From positions 1 through 59,648 of the forward strand of contig JBCCIM010000015.1 in assembly GCA_039111535.1 (NCBI GenBank): a stretch of 59,648 nucleotides of DNA. Reading direction: 5' to 3'. The stretch is from Bacteroidota bacterium. GTDB taxonomy: Bacteria > Bacteroidota > Rhodothermia > Rhodothermales > JAHQVL01. Below, piece by piece: positions 35,146-42,841 of this stretch. A program made the position numbers and the translations under genes. The notes under the pieces are model-generated. The model saw nothing but the letters and a program-made list of their open reading frames with translations. It searched no databases and was not told the DNA's origin. The number at the start of each line of letters is the position of its first letter. Positions within the stretch are counted from its first letter, which is position 1.

Positions 35146-36978
35146 ATGGTATTTACGTTGGCTCGACGCCCTAATCGGGCGCCGGTACGTGCATGGAACA
35201 CCACCTGTATCTTTTTACGTGTTTTTTTGAATGTAGAGCGCTCGCATACTGTCCCTTACCGGCAGTCCTTGCGTATGGCAACTGCCATCGCTGTACTCAG
35301 CCTGCTTCCGCCGGCCAAAATGCACGCGCAAGAGACCTTCTTGCGACACGACATCGACATCGGGTTTGCCGGGGCGCACGCCTTGCAGTCTCATGACCTC
35401 GATAACGACGGCGACCTCGATATCATCGGCGCCGGCCTGACGGTCGACGCCATTTCCTGGTGGGAAAACGACCCGATCAACGGGCTCACCTGGACGCCGC
35501 ATACCGTCTCTGATACCTTCAACGGCGCCCGCTTTGTAGATGCGGCCGACCTGGATGGTGACGGCGATCTCGACCTCTTTGGCGCTGCCGCCAGCGATGA
35601 CCTTGTCAGCTGGTGGGAGAATACCTCCGGCGATGCCAGCGCATGGACGCAGCATCCGGTCGACATTGACTTCGATTTTGCCATGCATCTCCATGCGGCC
35701 GACCTGGATGCTGACGGCGACCTGGATCTCATGGGCGCCGCACTCAAAGGTGATGCAATTCACTGGTGGGAAAATACTGATGGCGATGGATCTGTATGGA
35801 CTGAACATATCATCGACGAGGCATTTGATGGCGCCCGACACGTTTGTTCTGTTGATCTGGACGGCGATGGCGACCTCGACCTGCTCGGCTCAGCTTACAT
35901 TGCTGATGACGTGAAGTGGTGGGAGAACACAGCCGGCGACGCAACCACCTGGGAATTACATACGGTAGACGAAGACTTTGATGGCGTAAATGTCGTTATG
36001 CCTGTTGATATCGACGGTGACAATGACGTGGACCTGTTGGGGGCTGCGGATGTTGCTGACGACATTGTGGTCTGGTTTAATGAAGAAGGGGATGGCTTGA
36101 CCTGGGAGCGGGTCTCTATTGCTGAAAACTTTGATGGCGCCTTCTCCATTATGCCGGCTGATATGGATGGGGATGGAGATACAGACGTACTCGGTGCGGC
36201 CACAGAAGCCAATCAGATGGTCTGGTGGGAAAATAAAAACGGGTTGGGTAATTCCTGGGACGATCATATCATCGATGAAGAATTTGATTCACCCATGGTT
36301 ATCAATGTTGCTGACCTCGACGCTGACGGTGACCTCGACGTGATCGGCGGCAGCTTCGGCGGTGAAATTGTCTGGTGGGAAACAGACCCGCCAGCACTCC
36401 CTGTTGAGCTGGTTTCTTTTGATGCCGTTGTTAATCGCGGCGAAGTGGTACTGCGCTGGGAAACAGCCTCCGAGCTAAACAACGCCGGCTTCGAGTTGCA
36501 GCACAAACCCGGGCCTCGCGGGCAACAGGCAGAAGCGCAATGGGGTATTATGGGTTTCGTGAAAGGTGCCGGCACAGACAATACGCGGCGTAAATACCAG
36601 CGCGTTTTGTCGGACTTACAACCGGGAAACCATCGGTTTCGGTTGAAGCAAATCGACTTTGACGGTGCGTTCGACTACAGTCCGGTTGTTGAAGTGGTCC
36701 TTGCGGCATCTGGCAAACAAACGATGTCTTCGCTTTATCCCAATCCCTTCAATCCGGCAGCAAAATTCTACCTGACGCTGGCGAGCCAGCAAGAGGTAAA
36801 CATAGAGGTCTACAATGCGCTCGGGCAACGGGTGACACAGCTCTTTCGAGGCGTATTGGAGGCAAATCAGGTACACACGTTCGACTTTGAAGCTTCCGGT
36901 TTGCCGGGCGGACTCTACCTGATCAATGCAACCGGGCAGAACTTCTCAACAACCCAGCGTGCGATGTATTTGAAGTGA
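35146..36978 (+). CDS. Secreted seven-bladed FG-GAP/VCBS propeller protein with T9SS sorting domain, 610 aa
   Basis: From about residue 84 to 400 there are seven repeats of about 50 residues. Each has a calcium-loop-like DLDxDGDLDxxGAA segment and, except in the fifth and seventh, a WWEN turn, so a seven-bladed beta-propeller is likely. A fibronectin-like region follows (VELVSFDAVVNRGEVVLRWE), then a T9SS sorting domain from about 525 (LYPNPFNPAAKFYLTL to YLK). The start at 35146 has a strong AAGGGAGA upstream, giving a 43-residue pre-region before the hydrophobic signal core (MATAIAVLSLL). An alternative start is the Met at residue 44 (35275). Likely surface-exposed calcium-binding adhesion or recognition protein. 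Confidence 0.88.
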   Translation: MVFTLARRPNRAPVRAWNTTCIFLRVFLNVERSHTVPYRQSLRMATAIAVLSLLPPAKMHAQETFLRHDIDIGFAGAHALQSHDLDNDGDLDIIGAGLTVDAISWWENDPINGLTWTPHTVSDTFNGARFVDAADLDGDGDLDLFGAAASDDLVSWWENTSGDASAWTQHPVDIDFDFAMHLHAADLDADGDLDLMGAALKGDAIHWWENTDGDGSVWTEHIIDEAFDGARHVCSVDLDGDGDLDLLGSAYIADDVKWWENTAGDATTWELHTVDEDFDGVNVVMPVDIDGDNDVDLLGAADVADDIVVWFNEEGDGLTWERVSIAENFDGAFSIMPADMDGDGDTDVLGAATEANQMVWWENKNGLGNSWDDHIIDEEFDSPMVINVADLDADGDLDVIGGSFGGEIVWWETDPPALPVELVSFDAVVNRGEVVLRWETASELNNAGFELQHKPGPRGQQAEAQWGIMGFVKGAGTDNTRRKYQRVLSDLQPGNHRFRLKQIDFDGAFDYSPVVEVVLAASGKQTMSSLYPNPFNPAAKFYLTLASQQEVNIEVYNALGQRVTQLFRGVLEANQVHTFDFEASGLPGGLYLINATGQNFSTTQRAMYLK

Positions 36979-37154
36979 TTGGGCTCATTAGGGTGAGTAG
37001 ATGTCGCACACCAATTAGGGAATAAAAAGTTTAATACATAACAGAAATAGGTGTTTGGTTGTGAATTAGTTTTTCATTATTTAAACTGCATTGACTTACA
37101 GTAAAGAGCTTGCCAATATTTGCTCCTTATTGTTGGAGGTGAGTTAGTCTTTCG

Positions 37155-37685
37155 TTGATAGTTGAGTTGATGACTAAATTGCAGTTTAAGTGCGGGGAAG
37201 TATTACCTCGTTGGGAGCGTTATAAATCGAATCCTCAGCTAAACCTGGAATGGTTTATAGAGGACTTGTGGGTCGAGGTTAGAGACCTTGAAGACTGGAT
37301 TGAATCTACATTCAACAATCCATCCGTCAGGGCACCTGCGGAGTACAGTGAAGCGTTACTTGGTCAAGTGCTTGAGAATTGGGATTCTGCGCTTGCTAAT
37401 CAGGCGCTTTTAGCAAGTATTCAAACCCTGATAGCTGCATACAAAACAGGGGCTGCCCATCGTATTTTGAAGCTACGCGATGTAATAGTTTCTTTGCAAA
37501 TAGACGAAGAATCTCCACAATACATACACCACAAAATAGCACGTGAACACTACCGAGCCGCTCTAGAATTAGCTAGTGATATAGGAGGGGTATTAGGGGA
37601 GGAGTCCATCAGGGCCGTTGATGATTGTATTATTCAATTCTGTCGTGCGCTTGGAGCTGCGAGCAGAGGCATTAATCCTGAATAA
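37155..37685 (+). CDS. Helical protein of unknown family, 176 aa (paralogue A of the island)
   Basis: No known domain recognised. Predicted all-helical and cytoplasmic. It shares a spaced pattern with the 228-aa protein at 38814-39500: LED (45-47), NPSV (55-58), LIAAY (92-96), AAHRI (100-104) and IHHKIAR (124-130) correspond to LED, NPAV, LIAAY, AAHKI and IHGEAR there. The start is uncertain: GGAGGTGAG at 37135-37143 is strong, the first in-frame codon after it is TTG at 37155, and an ATG lies at 37170. The stop codon overlaps an ATG (TAATG at 37683-37687), as if a second gene once followed. The region is AT-rich and lacks GCCGGC, unlike its surroundings. Confidence 0.65.
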   Translation: MIVELMTKLQFKCGEVLPRWERYKSNPQLNLEWFIEDLWVEVRDLEDWIESTFNNPSVRAPAEYSEALLGQVLENWDSALANQALLASIQTLIAAYKTGAAHRILKLRDVIVSLQIDEESPQYIHHKIAREHYRAALELASDIGGVLGEESIRAVDDCIIQFCRALGAASRGINPE

Positions 37686-37920
37686 TGCCATTAGAGGTTG
37701 TAATAGTATCGTGTACGGCGTCACGTCATATCTAACGAAGTTGAGCATGACCTGTGAACGGAAGTGAGGTCCAACGGGAATACGAAAAAACGTGCAAATA
37801 GTATATTCAACCCATAATCTCGAGGATAGGGATAGTGTAGGATCCTTTATATCGATTTCTGGTATAAGTCACCGTTTTTGCATTTCATTGTATTCGTCTC
37901 TTCGAAGTAGTTGTGAGTAA
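37685..37920 (+). pseudogene. Possible decayed gene downstream of paralogue A
   Basis: An ATG overlapping the previous stop opens MPLEVVIVSCTASRHI, then a stop. The next pieces continue in shifted frames: SNEVEHDL, then VNGSEVQREYEKTCK, then a 40-codon open piece with VYSTHNLEDRDSVGSFISIS. The pieces join into a plausible protein if two or three single-base shifts are undone. The product is not recognised. This could also be chance in AT-rich DNA. Confidence 0.3.
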
Positions 37921-37973
37921 GGTTATTGTAGCGGAATAGCTTACCTTAAATGCACATTCTGAGCTGAAAGTTG

Positions 37974-38256
37974 ATGTCCAATTTTCTAAAAACTGAATAG
38001 ACTTGGTGCTATAGCACTAATAATATTTAGCGCATTTTCAATAAATTGCAATTCTGAAGATGCCTGGAAGCTATAGATGCTCCAGGTTTTGTCGATGTTC
38101 TCCTAAGTGCTGGTATTCATTCCGCATCGGAAGCCAAGAGCTTGGATATTTAGAGTGCTGCATCAGTTGACGAATAGACACATTTCTTAACTAGAGATCT
38201 GTTAGAAGAGACTCAACTTTTAATTACATCTCCCCGAGAATTCTTTTCTATATAAC
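37974..38256 (+). pseudogene. Probable decayed small lipoprotein gene
   Basis: ATG at 37974 gives MSNFLK and stops. One frame over, LNRLGAIALIIFSAFSINC (37993-38049) looks like a lipoprotein signal, then NSEDAWK. One more frame over, LEAIDAPGFVDVLLSAGIHS and SEAKSLDI read to 38150, and after two in-frame stops THFLTRDLLEETQLL and ITSPREFFSI continue to 38256. Two frameshifts and two nonsense codons would explain it. The coding-like content is clear to the eye, but there is no homologue to test against here. Confidence 0.42.
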
Positions 38257-38281
38257 AGATTTCCCTAAACGTTGAATTTTC

Positions 38282-38359
38282 ATGGCTAAAGACGATATTA
38301 TAGATACAGACTACGATGACGATGATGTAATGTCTGATCCTGGTAAACAGCAGGTTTAG
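38282..38359 (+). CDS. Acidic micropeptide, 25 aa, with DYDDDDVM motif
   Basis: Twenty-five codons: a short start (MAKDDIIDT), the acidic core DYDDDDVM at residues 10-17, and a SDPGKQQV end. The core matches DYDDDIVM near the end of the 85-aa protein at 38573-38830. At the DNA level GACTACGATGACGAT is identical in both (38309-38323 and 38777-38791). A Rho-independent terminator 40 nt after the stop suggests a real, short transcript. No strong ribosome-binding site, which is usual in Bacteroidota. It could be a peptide signal, a peptide to be modified, or a remnant of the longer gene's 3' end. Confidence 0.5.
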   Translation: MAKDDIIDTDYDDDDVMSDPGKQQV

Positions 38360-38398
38360 ACTCCAAGTTGGAAATAAAGTAGTTTGTGAGCAGTATTT

Positions 38399-38434
38399 AA
38401 AACCCGTCAGGCATTAATGCAGGCGGGTTTTTTT
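38399..38434 (+). terminator. Terminator after the 25-aa peptide gene
   Basis: Stem AAAACCCGTC / GGCGGGTTTT with one T-G wobble, an inner GCATTAATGC palindrome, and a seven-T run. Confidence 0.85.
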
Positions 38435-38478
38435 ATTCTTGAACCAGAACCATGAATTATACGAAAGGCTTATATATT

Positions 38479-38494
38479 AGTACTATTAAGTACT
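38479..38494. promoter_or_regulatory. AGTACT-ATTA-AGTACT repeat upstream of the 85-aa gene
   Basis: Two copies of the palindrome AGTACT separated by 4 nt, about 80 bp upstream of the ATG at 38573 in very AT-rich DNA. Candidate operator; no known regulator is implied. Confidence 0.3.
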
Positions 38495-38572
38495 TTTATT
38501 ATAGAACAAATTTTCTTATATAACCGTATTAACGATCTATGTCACTTTTTTTCTAATCACAATTGCTTAGGT

Positions 38573-38830
38573 ATGGACGCAAGGCAGCCGGGTGTACAGG
38601 TACGAAAAGCGGGAAAACGTCTTCCAGCATATACAGCATCTCAGTCATATCTTCTCAGCGCTAATCAGCCTGCATTGAGTCTGATCGACGAAGTTTCCCA
38701 CCGTGATCAAAGTGCGCTATCACATGATGTGCAGGATGGAGAACGGGATGAGCGTGGCTATGCTTTGATCTCTTTCGACTACGATGACGATATAGTGATG
38801 AAAGAACCCGTTGTCACGTTGGTTGGTTAG
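38573..38830 (+). CDS. Small protein with C-terminal DYDDDIVM motif, 85 aa
   Basis: Unrecognised. A basic N-terminal part (VQVRKAGKRLPAYTASQSYL) is followed by a Ser/Asp-rich middle and an acidic end: FDYDDDIVMKEPVVTLVG, with DYDDDIVM at residues 69-76. The motif is shared with the 25-aa peptide gene about 300 bp upstream. No signal peptide. A leader-like N-terminus and an acidic short C-terminus would suit a modified-peptide precursor or a degron-like tag, but no modifying enzyme is present nearby. Its 3' end overlaps that of the convergent 228-aa gene by 17 nt. Confidence 0.55.
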   Translation: MDARQPGVQVRKAGKRLPAYTASQSYLLSANQPALSLIDEVSHRDQSALSHDVQDGERDERGYALISFDYDDDIVMKEPVVTLVG

Positions 38831-39500
38831 GATTCATATCCATTAAGTGGTTCGAGCTTTCTGCTTCAAGGTAAAACTGCCCCACCAGCAGTATGGCCGT
38901 TTTGAAGTCTTTTCTTGATTGATCGTGATTTTGCCGTCTCTGAGCACTTCGCCCTAGATCATAGAATGACCGCGCTTCTCCATGTATAGAGATCAATGTT
39001 TTAGGTGAGACCAGCCACTCTATATCTTCGATATACTTTCTGGCCCGCACAATTTTATGTGCTGCCGTATGTTGATAAGCTGCAATCAGGCTATCGAGAC
39101 TATGATTAATCGCTCGTTGAGCAGCGTTGTCGCCGGCGTAATTGCGATTTCTTTTCCAAAGCTCTCTTGCTCTGTTCCATTGAATTCTCGCTTTTTCTCC
39201 TGACTCTGTAACCGCGGGATTGCGGAGAGCGACCTCGTAATGGTCTTCCAATTCAATTAATTCCGAAGCTATGGCGTCGAGAGCGGCGTATAGTTTTGAT
39301 TGGAAATCCTGTTGACAGTCCTTGAGCAGATTTACGAAGTTGGGTATGAAGTTAGGCGGCAGTATAAGTTCATCCTTTAAAGACACATTATCTGACGTTA
39401 GTGTACTGCTTACAGATACCTCTTCACTAGGAGCTGGATTGCGGATATCCACTCCATGTTTGTCCCAGATGTATTCTCTTAGTGTTTTTACTTCTTCCAT
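38814..39500 (-). CDS. Helical protein of unknown family, 228 aa (paralogue B of the island)
   Basis: No domain recognised. An N-terminal extension of about 50 residues (Ser/Glu-rich, SEEVSVSSTLTSDNVS) precedes a helical core homologous to the 176-aa protein at 37155-37685. Matching positions: LED at 84-86, NPAV 94-97, LIAAY 138-142, AAHKI 146-150, IHGEAR 172-177. The C-terminal helix (FKTAILLVGQFYLEAESSNH) resembles a TPR-like repeat end. It faces the small 85-aa gene tail to tail. Together these genes look like a compact accessory module rather than housekeeping functions. Confidence 0.7.
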   Translation of the reverse strand: MEEVKTLREYIWDKHGVDIRNPAPSEEVSVSSTLTSDNVSLKDELILPPNFIPNFVNLLKDCQQDFQSKLYAALDAIASELIELEDHYEVALRNPAVTESGEKARIQWNRARELWKRNRNYAGDNAAQRAINHSLDSLIAAYQHTAAHKIVRARKYIEDIEWLVSPKTLISIHGEARSFYDLGRSAQRRQNHDQSRKDFKTAILLVGQFYLEAESSNHLMDMNPNQPT

Positions 39501-39837
39501 AACCCGGGAGGTGCTCAGGCGTATTTGATGAAATTCTGTTGAATTGAGTCATGATTAAGTACGATCTCTACTGTTTTTGGTTGCCACTGAATTGCCACGA
39601 ATGGGCCTAAAAAGAGACGTTTCACCAATTAAGACGTACTGCTTGATATAATTGACGTTTAATGGGTTGTTGATGACAGGTATGGGGGGGGAGAGGTGAC
39701 AGAATTGCTTGTCTTAAAACGACGCCAATGTCTCATAACATGTCATCCTGTCATCCCGTCCTTTGTGGTACACTTTTCGTACAATGGAGAAGCGCAACCG
39801 AAATTAATTTTCCCCTGCCAAAAATTCAGTTAGATAA
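39501..39837. other. Intergenic region before clpB, 337 nt
   Basis: It holds the clpB promoter region. The only feature seen is a tandem duplicate TGTCATCC-TGTCATCC at 39741-39756. No HrcA CIRCE palindrome or other heat-shock operator is evident, and no gene. Confidence 0.4.
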
Positions 39838-42471
39838 ATGAATCTCCAAAAATTTACTGTCAAAGCGCAAGAAGCTGTTCGTAAAGCTACGGAGATTGCG
39901 GCTTCGAAAAATCATCAGGGGGTCGAATCTGTTCACGTATTGAAAGCATTCCTGAGCGATTCTTCCGGGATTGTTGTGACGATGCTACAGAAGCTTGGTG
40001 TCAAGAGTAGTTTCCTCGATACGAAGCTCGACCAGTTAATGGGCAAGCTGCCGGTTGTGACCGGGGCAAGCGTTTCCGGGCAGTATGTTGGCCAGGGATT
40101 GAAAAAAGTATTTGACAGGGCGCTCGCTGAAGCAGAGTTGTTAAAAGACGAATATGTAGCGAGTGAACACCTGCTTATGGCGTTTGCCGAGGACAAGTCC
40201 GAGTTGGGCAAATTCCTCCGCGAGCAGGGCGTGACGAAAGACAACATTCTTGCCATATTGAAGGACATTCGTGGTGGGCAGCGGGCGAGTGATCCGCATG
40301 CTGAAGAACGGTATGACGCACTCAAACGGTATACCCGCGACCTGAATGCGCTGGCAAGGAAAGGGAAAATTGATCCGGTTATTGGACGCGACGAGGAGAT
40401 CCGTCGTGTGTTGCAGATTTTGTCTCGCCGAACCAAAAACAACCCGGTGTTAATCGGTGAGCCAGGTGTAGGCAAGACCGCCATTGCAGAGGGACTCGCT
40501 ATCCGCATTGTATCCGGGGATGTGCCGGAGAATCTTAAATCCAAACGTATTCTTGCGCTCGATATCGGTGCGTTGATTGCCGGCGCAAAGTACAGGGGAG
40601 AGTTTGAGGACCGCCTGAAGGCTGTTGTCAAAGAGGTAACGGATTCAGATGGTGAGCTTGTCTTGTTTATCGATGAGATTCATACGCTGGTAGGTGCCGG
40701 CGCGGCAGAAGGAGCGGTTGATGCAGCCAATATTCTCAAGCCGGCGCTTGCCCGCGGAGAGCTGCGTGCCATCGGTGCAACAACCCTTGATGAGTATCGC
40801 AAATATCTCGAAAAAGACAAAGCCCTCGAAAGACGGTTTCAGACCGTCGTTGTAGATGAGCCGTCTGTGGAAGATACCATTTCCATTCTGCGCGGGATCA
40901 AGGACAAATACGAGGTCCATCATGGTGTACGCATTATGGACGGAGCCCTTGTAGCAGCAGCTGAACTAAGTCAGCGCTATATCACAGACCGCTTTCTACC
41001 CGACAAAGCCATTGACCTTATTGATGAATCAGCGGCCAAGCTGCGCATCGAAATTGACTCGATGCCAGAGGAGCTTGATGCGCTGGAGCGTCAGATCCGC
41101 CAGCTTGATATTGAGCGCGAAGCAGTAAAACGTGATGGCGATAAAGGAAAACTCACGCTGATTGCTGAGCAGCGGGCAAACCTCGATGAAGACCGGAAAG
41201 AACTGCAGGCACGCTGGCAGAATGAAAAAGAACTCATTCAGCAAATTCAGCAGGCCAAAGAAGAAATTGAACACCTGCGTGTAGAAGCAGAGAACCTGGA
41301 ACGCCAGGGGAATTACGGCAAAGTGGCTGAAATTCGCTACGGGCAGATTCCCCAGCTTGAGCAGGGTGTTGAATCTGCAAAAGGCAAGCTCGACGATATC
41401 CAACAGATGGGAGCTTTGCTGAAAGAAGAAATTGATGCAGAGGACATTGCCGCCATTGTGTCGAGATGGACTGGCGTGCCTGTTTCCCGAATGCTTGAAA
41501 GTGAAAGGGAGAAGCTGCTTAAAATGGAAGATGAGCTTGGCCGGCGCGTTATCGGTCAGCGGGATGCGTTGGAAGCTGTTTCTCACGCCGTGCGCCGGGG
41601 CCGTGCCGGATTGCAGGAAGCATCCCGGCCCATTGGCTCCTTTATTTTCCTCGGTAGCACCGGTGTTGGTAAAACCGAATTGGGCAAAGCCCTCGCAGAA
41701 TTCCTGTTTAATGATGAGCAGGCGATGGTACGCATCGACATGAGTGAGTTCCAGGAACGCCATGCCGTAAGCCGGCTGATTGGTGCGCCTCCAGGATATG
41801 TGGGCCACGACGAAGGCGGACAGCTTACCGAAGCAGTGCGCCGCCGGCCGTATGCTGTGATCCTGCTCGATGAAATTGAAAAGGCACATCCGGAAGTATT
41901 TAATATCCTCTTGCAGGTACTCGATGATGGCCGGCTCACCGACAACAAGGGCCGAACCGCTGATTTCAAGAATACCATCATCATCATGACCAGTAACCTG
42001 GGCTCTGAGTTAATTCAGGAAAGGATGGACGCCATGAACGGTCTGCTCTCTGATGAAGCTGAACAGAAACTCAATGATGACCTTATGGGCATGCTCAAGA
42101 AAAAGCTGCGCCCCGAGTTTCTGAATCGTATCGATGAAGTGGTCATGTTCAAGCCGCTGGGCCGGAGCGAAATTCGCAGTATCGTGGAAGTGCAGTTTAT
42201 GCGTGTTTCCAGAATTGCCCAGAAAAGCCACAATATCACGCTAGAGTTGACGGATCCGGCAAAAGACTGGATAGCGAACAAAGGGTTCGATCCCGTGTTT
42301 GGTGCACGTCCGCTGAAGCGCGTTATCCAGCGTGAAGTTGAGAACAAACTGGCAGAACAGGTGCTATCAAACTGGATTCAGGATGGAGATACGGTGCAGA
42401 TTGATCTCAGTGAAGATGGCACAGGCCTGACATTTGAGCAAATCAAGCAGCAAAAACTGGTTGAAGCATAG
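39838..42471 (+). CDS. clpB: ATP-dependent disaggregase ClpB, 877 aa
   Basis: Hsp100 chaperone that, with DnaK, pulls proteins from aggregates. The N-domain covers about residues 1-145 ([20 protein letters not shown]). NBD1 has Walker A GEPGVGKT at 207-214 and the [20 protein letters not shown] Walker B. The coiled-coil middle domain (about 400-525) contains [19 protein letters not shown]-like heptads. NBD2 has Walker A GSTGVGKT at 606-613 and [20 protein letters not shown]. The conserved ends [12 protein letters not shown] and [20 protein letters not shown] close it. Length is typical. Confidence 0.97.
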   Translation: MNLQKFTVKAQEAVRKATEIAASKNHQGVESVHVLKAFLSDSSGIVVTMLQKLGVKSSFLDTKLDQLMGKLPVVTGASVSGQYVGQGLKKVFDRALAEAELLKDEYVASEHLLMAFAEDKSELGKFLREQGVTKDNILAILKDIRGGQRASDPHAEERYDALKRYTRDLNALARKGKIDPVIGRDEEIRRVLQILSRRTKNNPVLIGEPGVGKTAIAEGLAIRIVSGDVPENLKSKRILALDIGALIAGAKYRGEFEDRLKAVVKEVTDSDGELVLFIDEIHTLVGAGAAEGAVDAANILKPALARGELRAIGATTLDEYRKYLEKDKALERRFQTVVVDEPSVEDTISILRGIKDKYEVHHGVRIMDGALVAAAELSQRYITDRFLPDKAIDLIDESAAKLRIEIDSMPEELDALERQIRQLDIEREAVKRDGDKGKLTLIAEQRANLDEDRKELQARWQNEKELIQQIQQAKEEIEHLRVEAENLERQGNYGKVAEIRYGQIPQLEQGVESAKGKLDDIQQMGALLKEEIDAEDIAAIVSRWTGVPVSRMLESEREKLLKMEDELGRRVIGQRDALEAVSHAVRRGRAGLQEASRPIGSFIFLGSTGVGKTELGKALAEFLFNDEQAMVRIDMSEFQERHAVSRLIGAPPGYVGHDEGGQLTEAVRRRPYAVILLDEIEKAHPEVFNILLQVLDDGRLTDNKGRTADFKNTIIIMTSNLGSELIQERMDAMNGLLSDEAEQKLNDDLMGMLKKKLRPEFLNRIDEVVMFKPLGRSEIRSIVEVQFMRVSRIAQKSHNITLELTDPAKDWIANKGFDPVFGARPLKRVIQREVENKLAEQVLSNWIQDGDTVQIDLSEDGTGLTFEQIKQQKLVEA

Positions 42472-42841
42472 CCGCTGGTAGCGCAAATCGACATATTATA
42501 GTGCCCGTCTGGACTTGTCCACAACCTGTGGAAAACTTGCGTTGATAGGTGTGGATTAATTGTGGTGAACTAGCTACTGGTACGGCGTTAAATTGTGCGG
42601 CTGCAATTTTGTGGTGCCATGCATCCGATTGCTACTAATTAGCACACTCCGGAGCTGACTCGGTTCGGGGCGAACGTTAGGTAAATAAATCTGTGAAAAG
42701 CACTTATTTATACTAACCAGGCATCCCGCGCCAATGCTTCCGTATCGCAGCAGACTGGCTATTAACAAATTGCTGCTACGCTTTGATCACAAAATCACAT
42801 CCTTTGAAGGCGCCGCGTCCTGACAGAGATCCCTCGTATTT
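42472..42841. other. Intergenic region between clpB and smc, 370 nt
   Basis: No gene. Three DnaA-box-like 9-mers lie close together: TTGTCCACA (42515-42523), TGTGGAAAA (42527-42535) and TGTGGATTA (42550-42558), each one mismatch from TTATCCACA or its complement. No AT-rich unwinding element or dnaA/dnaN gene accompanies them. Confidence 0.35.

Noticed and set aside
38060-38170. A 36-codon Cys-rich frame with six cysteines
   Set aside because: It overlaps the stitched lipoprotein remnant in a different frame and has no ribosome-binding site or terminator of its own; the alternative frame reads more like protein.
38573-38830. 85-aa protein as a confirmed modified-peptide (RiPP) precursor
   Set aside because: No radical SAM, YcaO, lanthipeptide or protease gene is nearby, and no leader motif known to me is present; kept only as a possibility.
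42515-42558. Cluster of DnaA-box-like motifs as a replication origin
   Set aside because: All three have a mismatch, there is no AT-rich unwinding element, and neither dnaA nor dnaN nor gidA is nearby.
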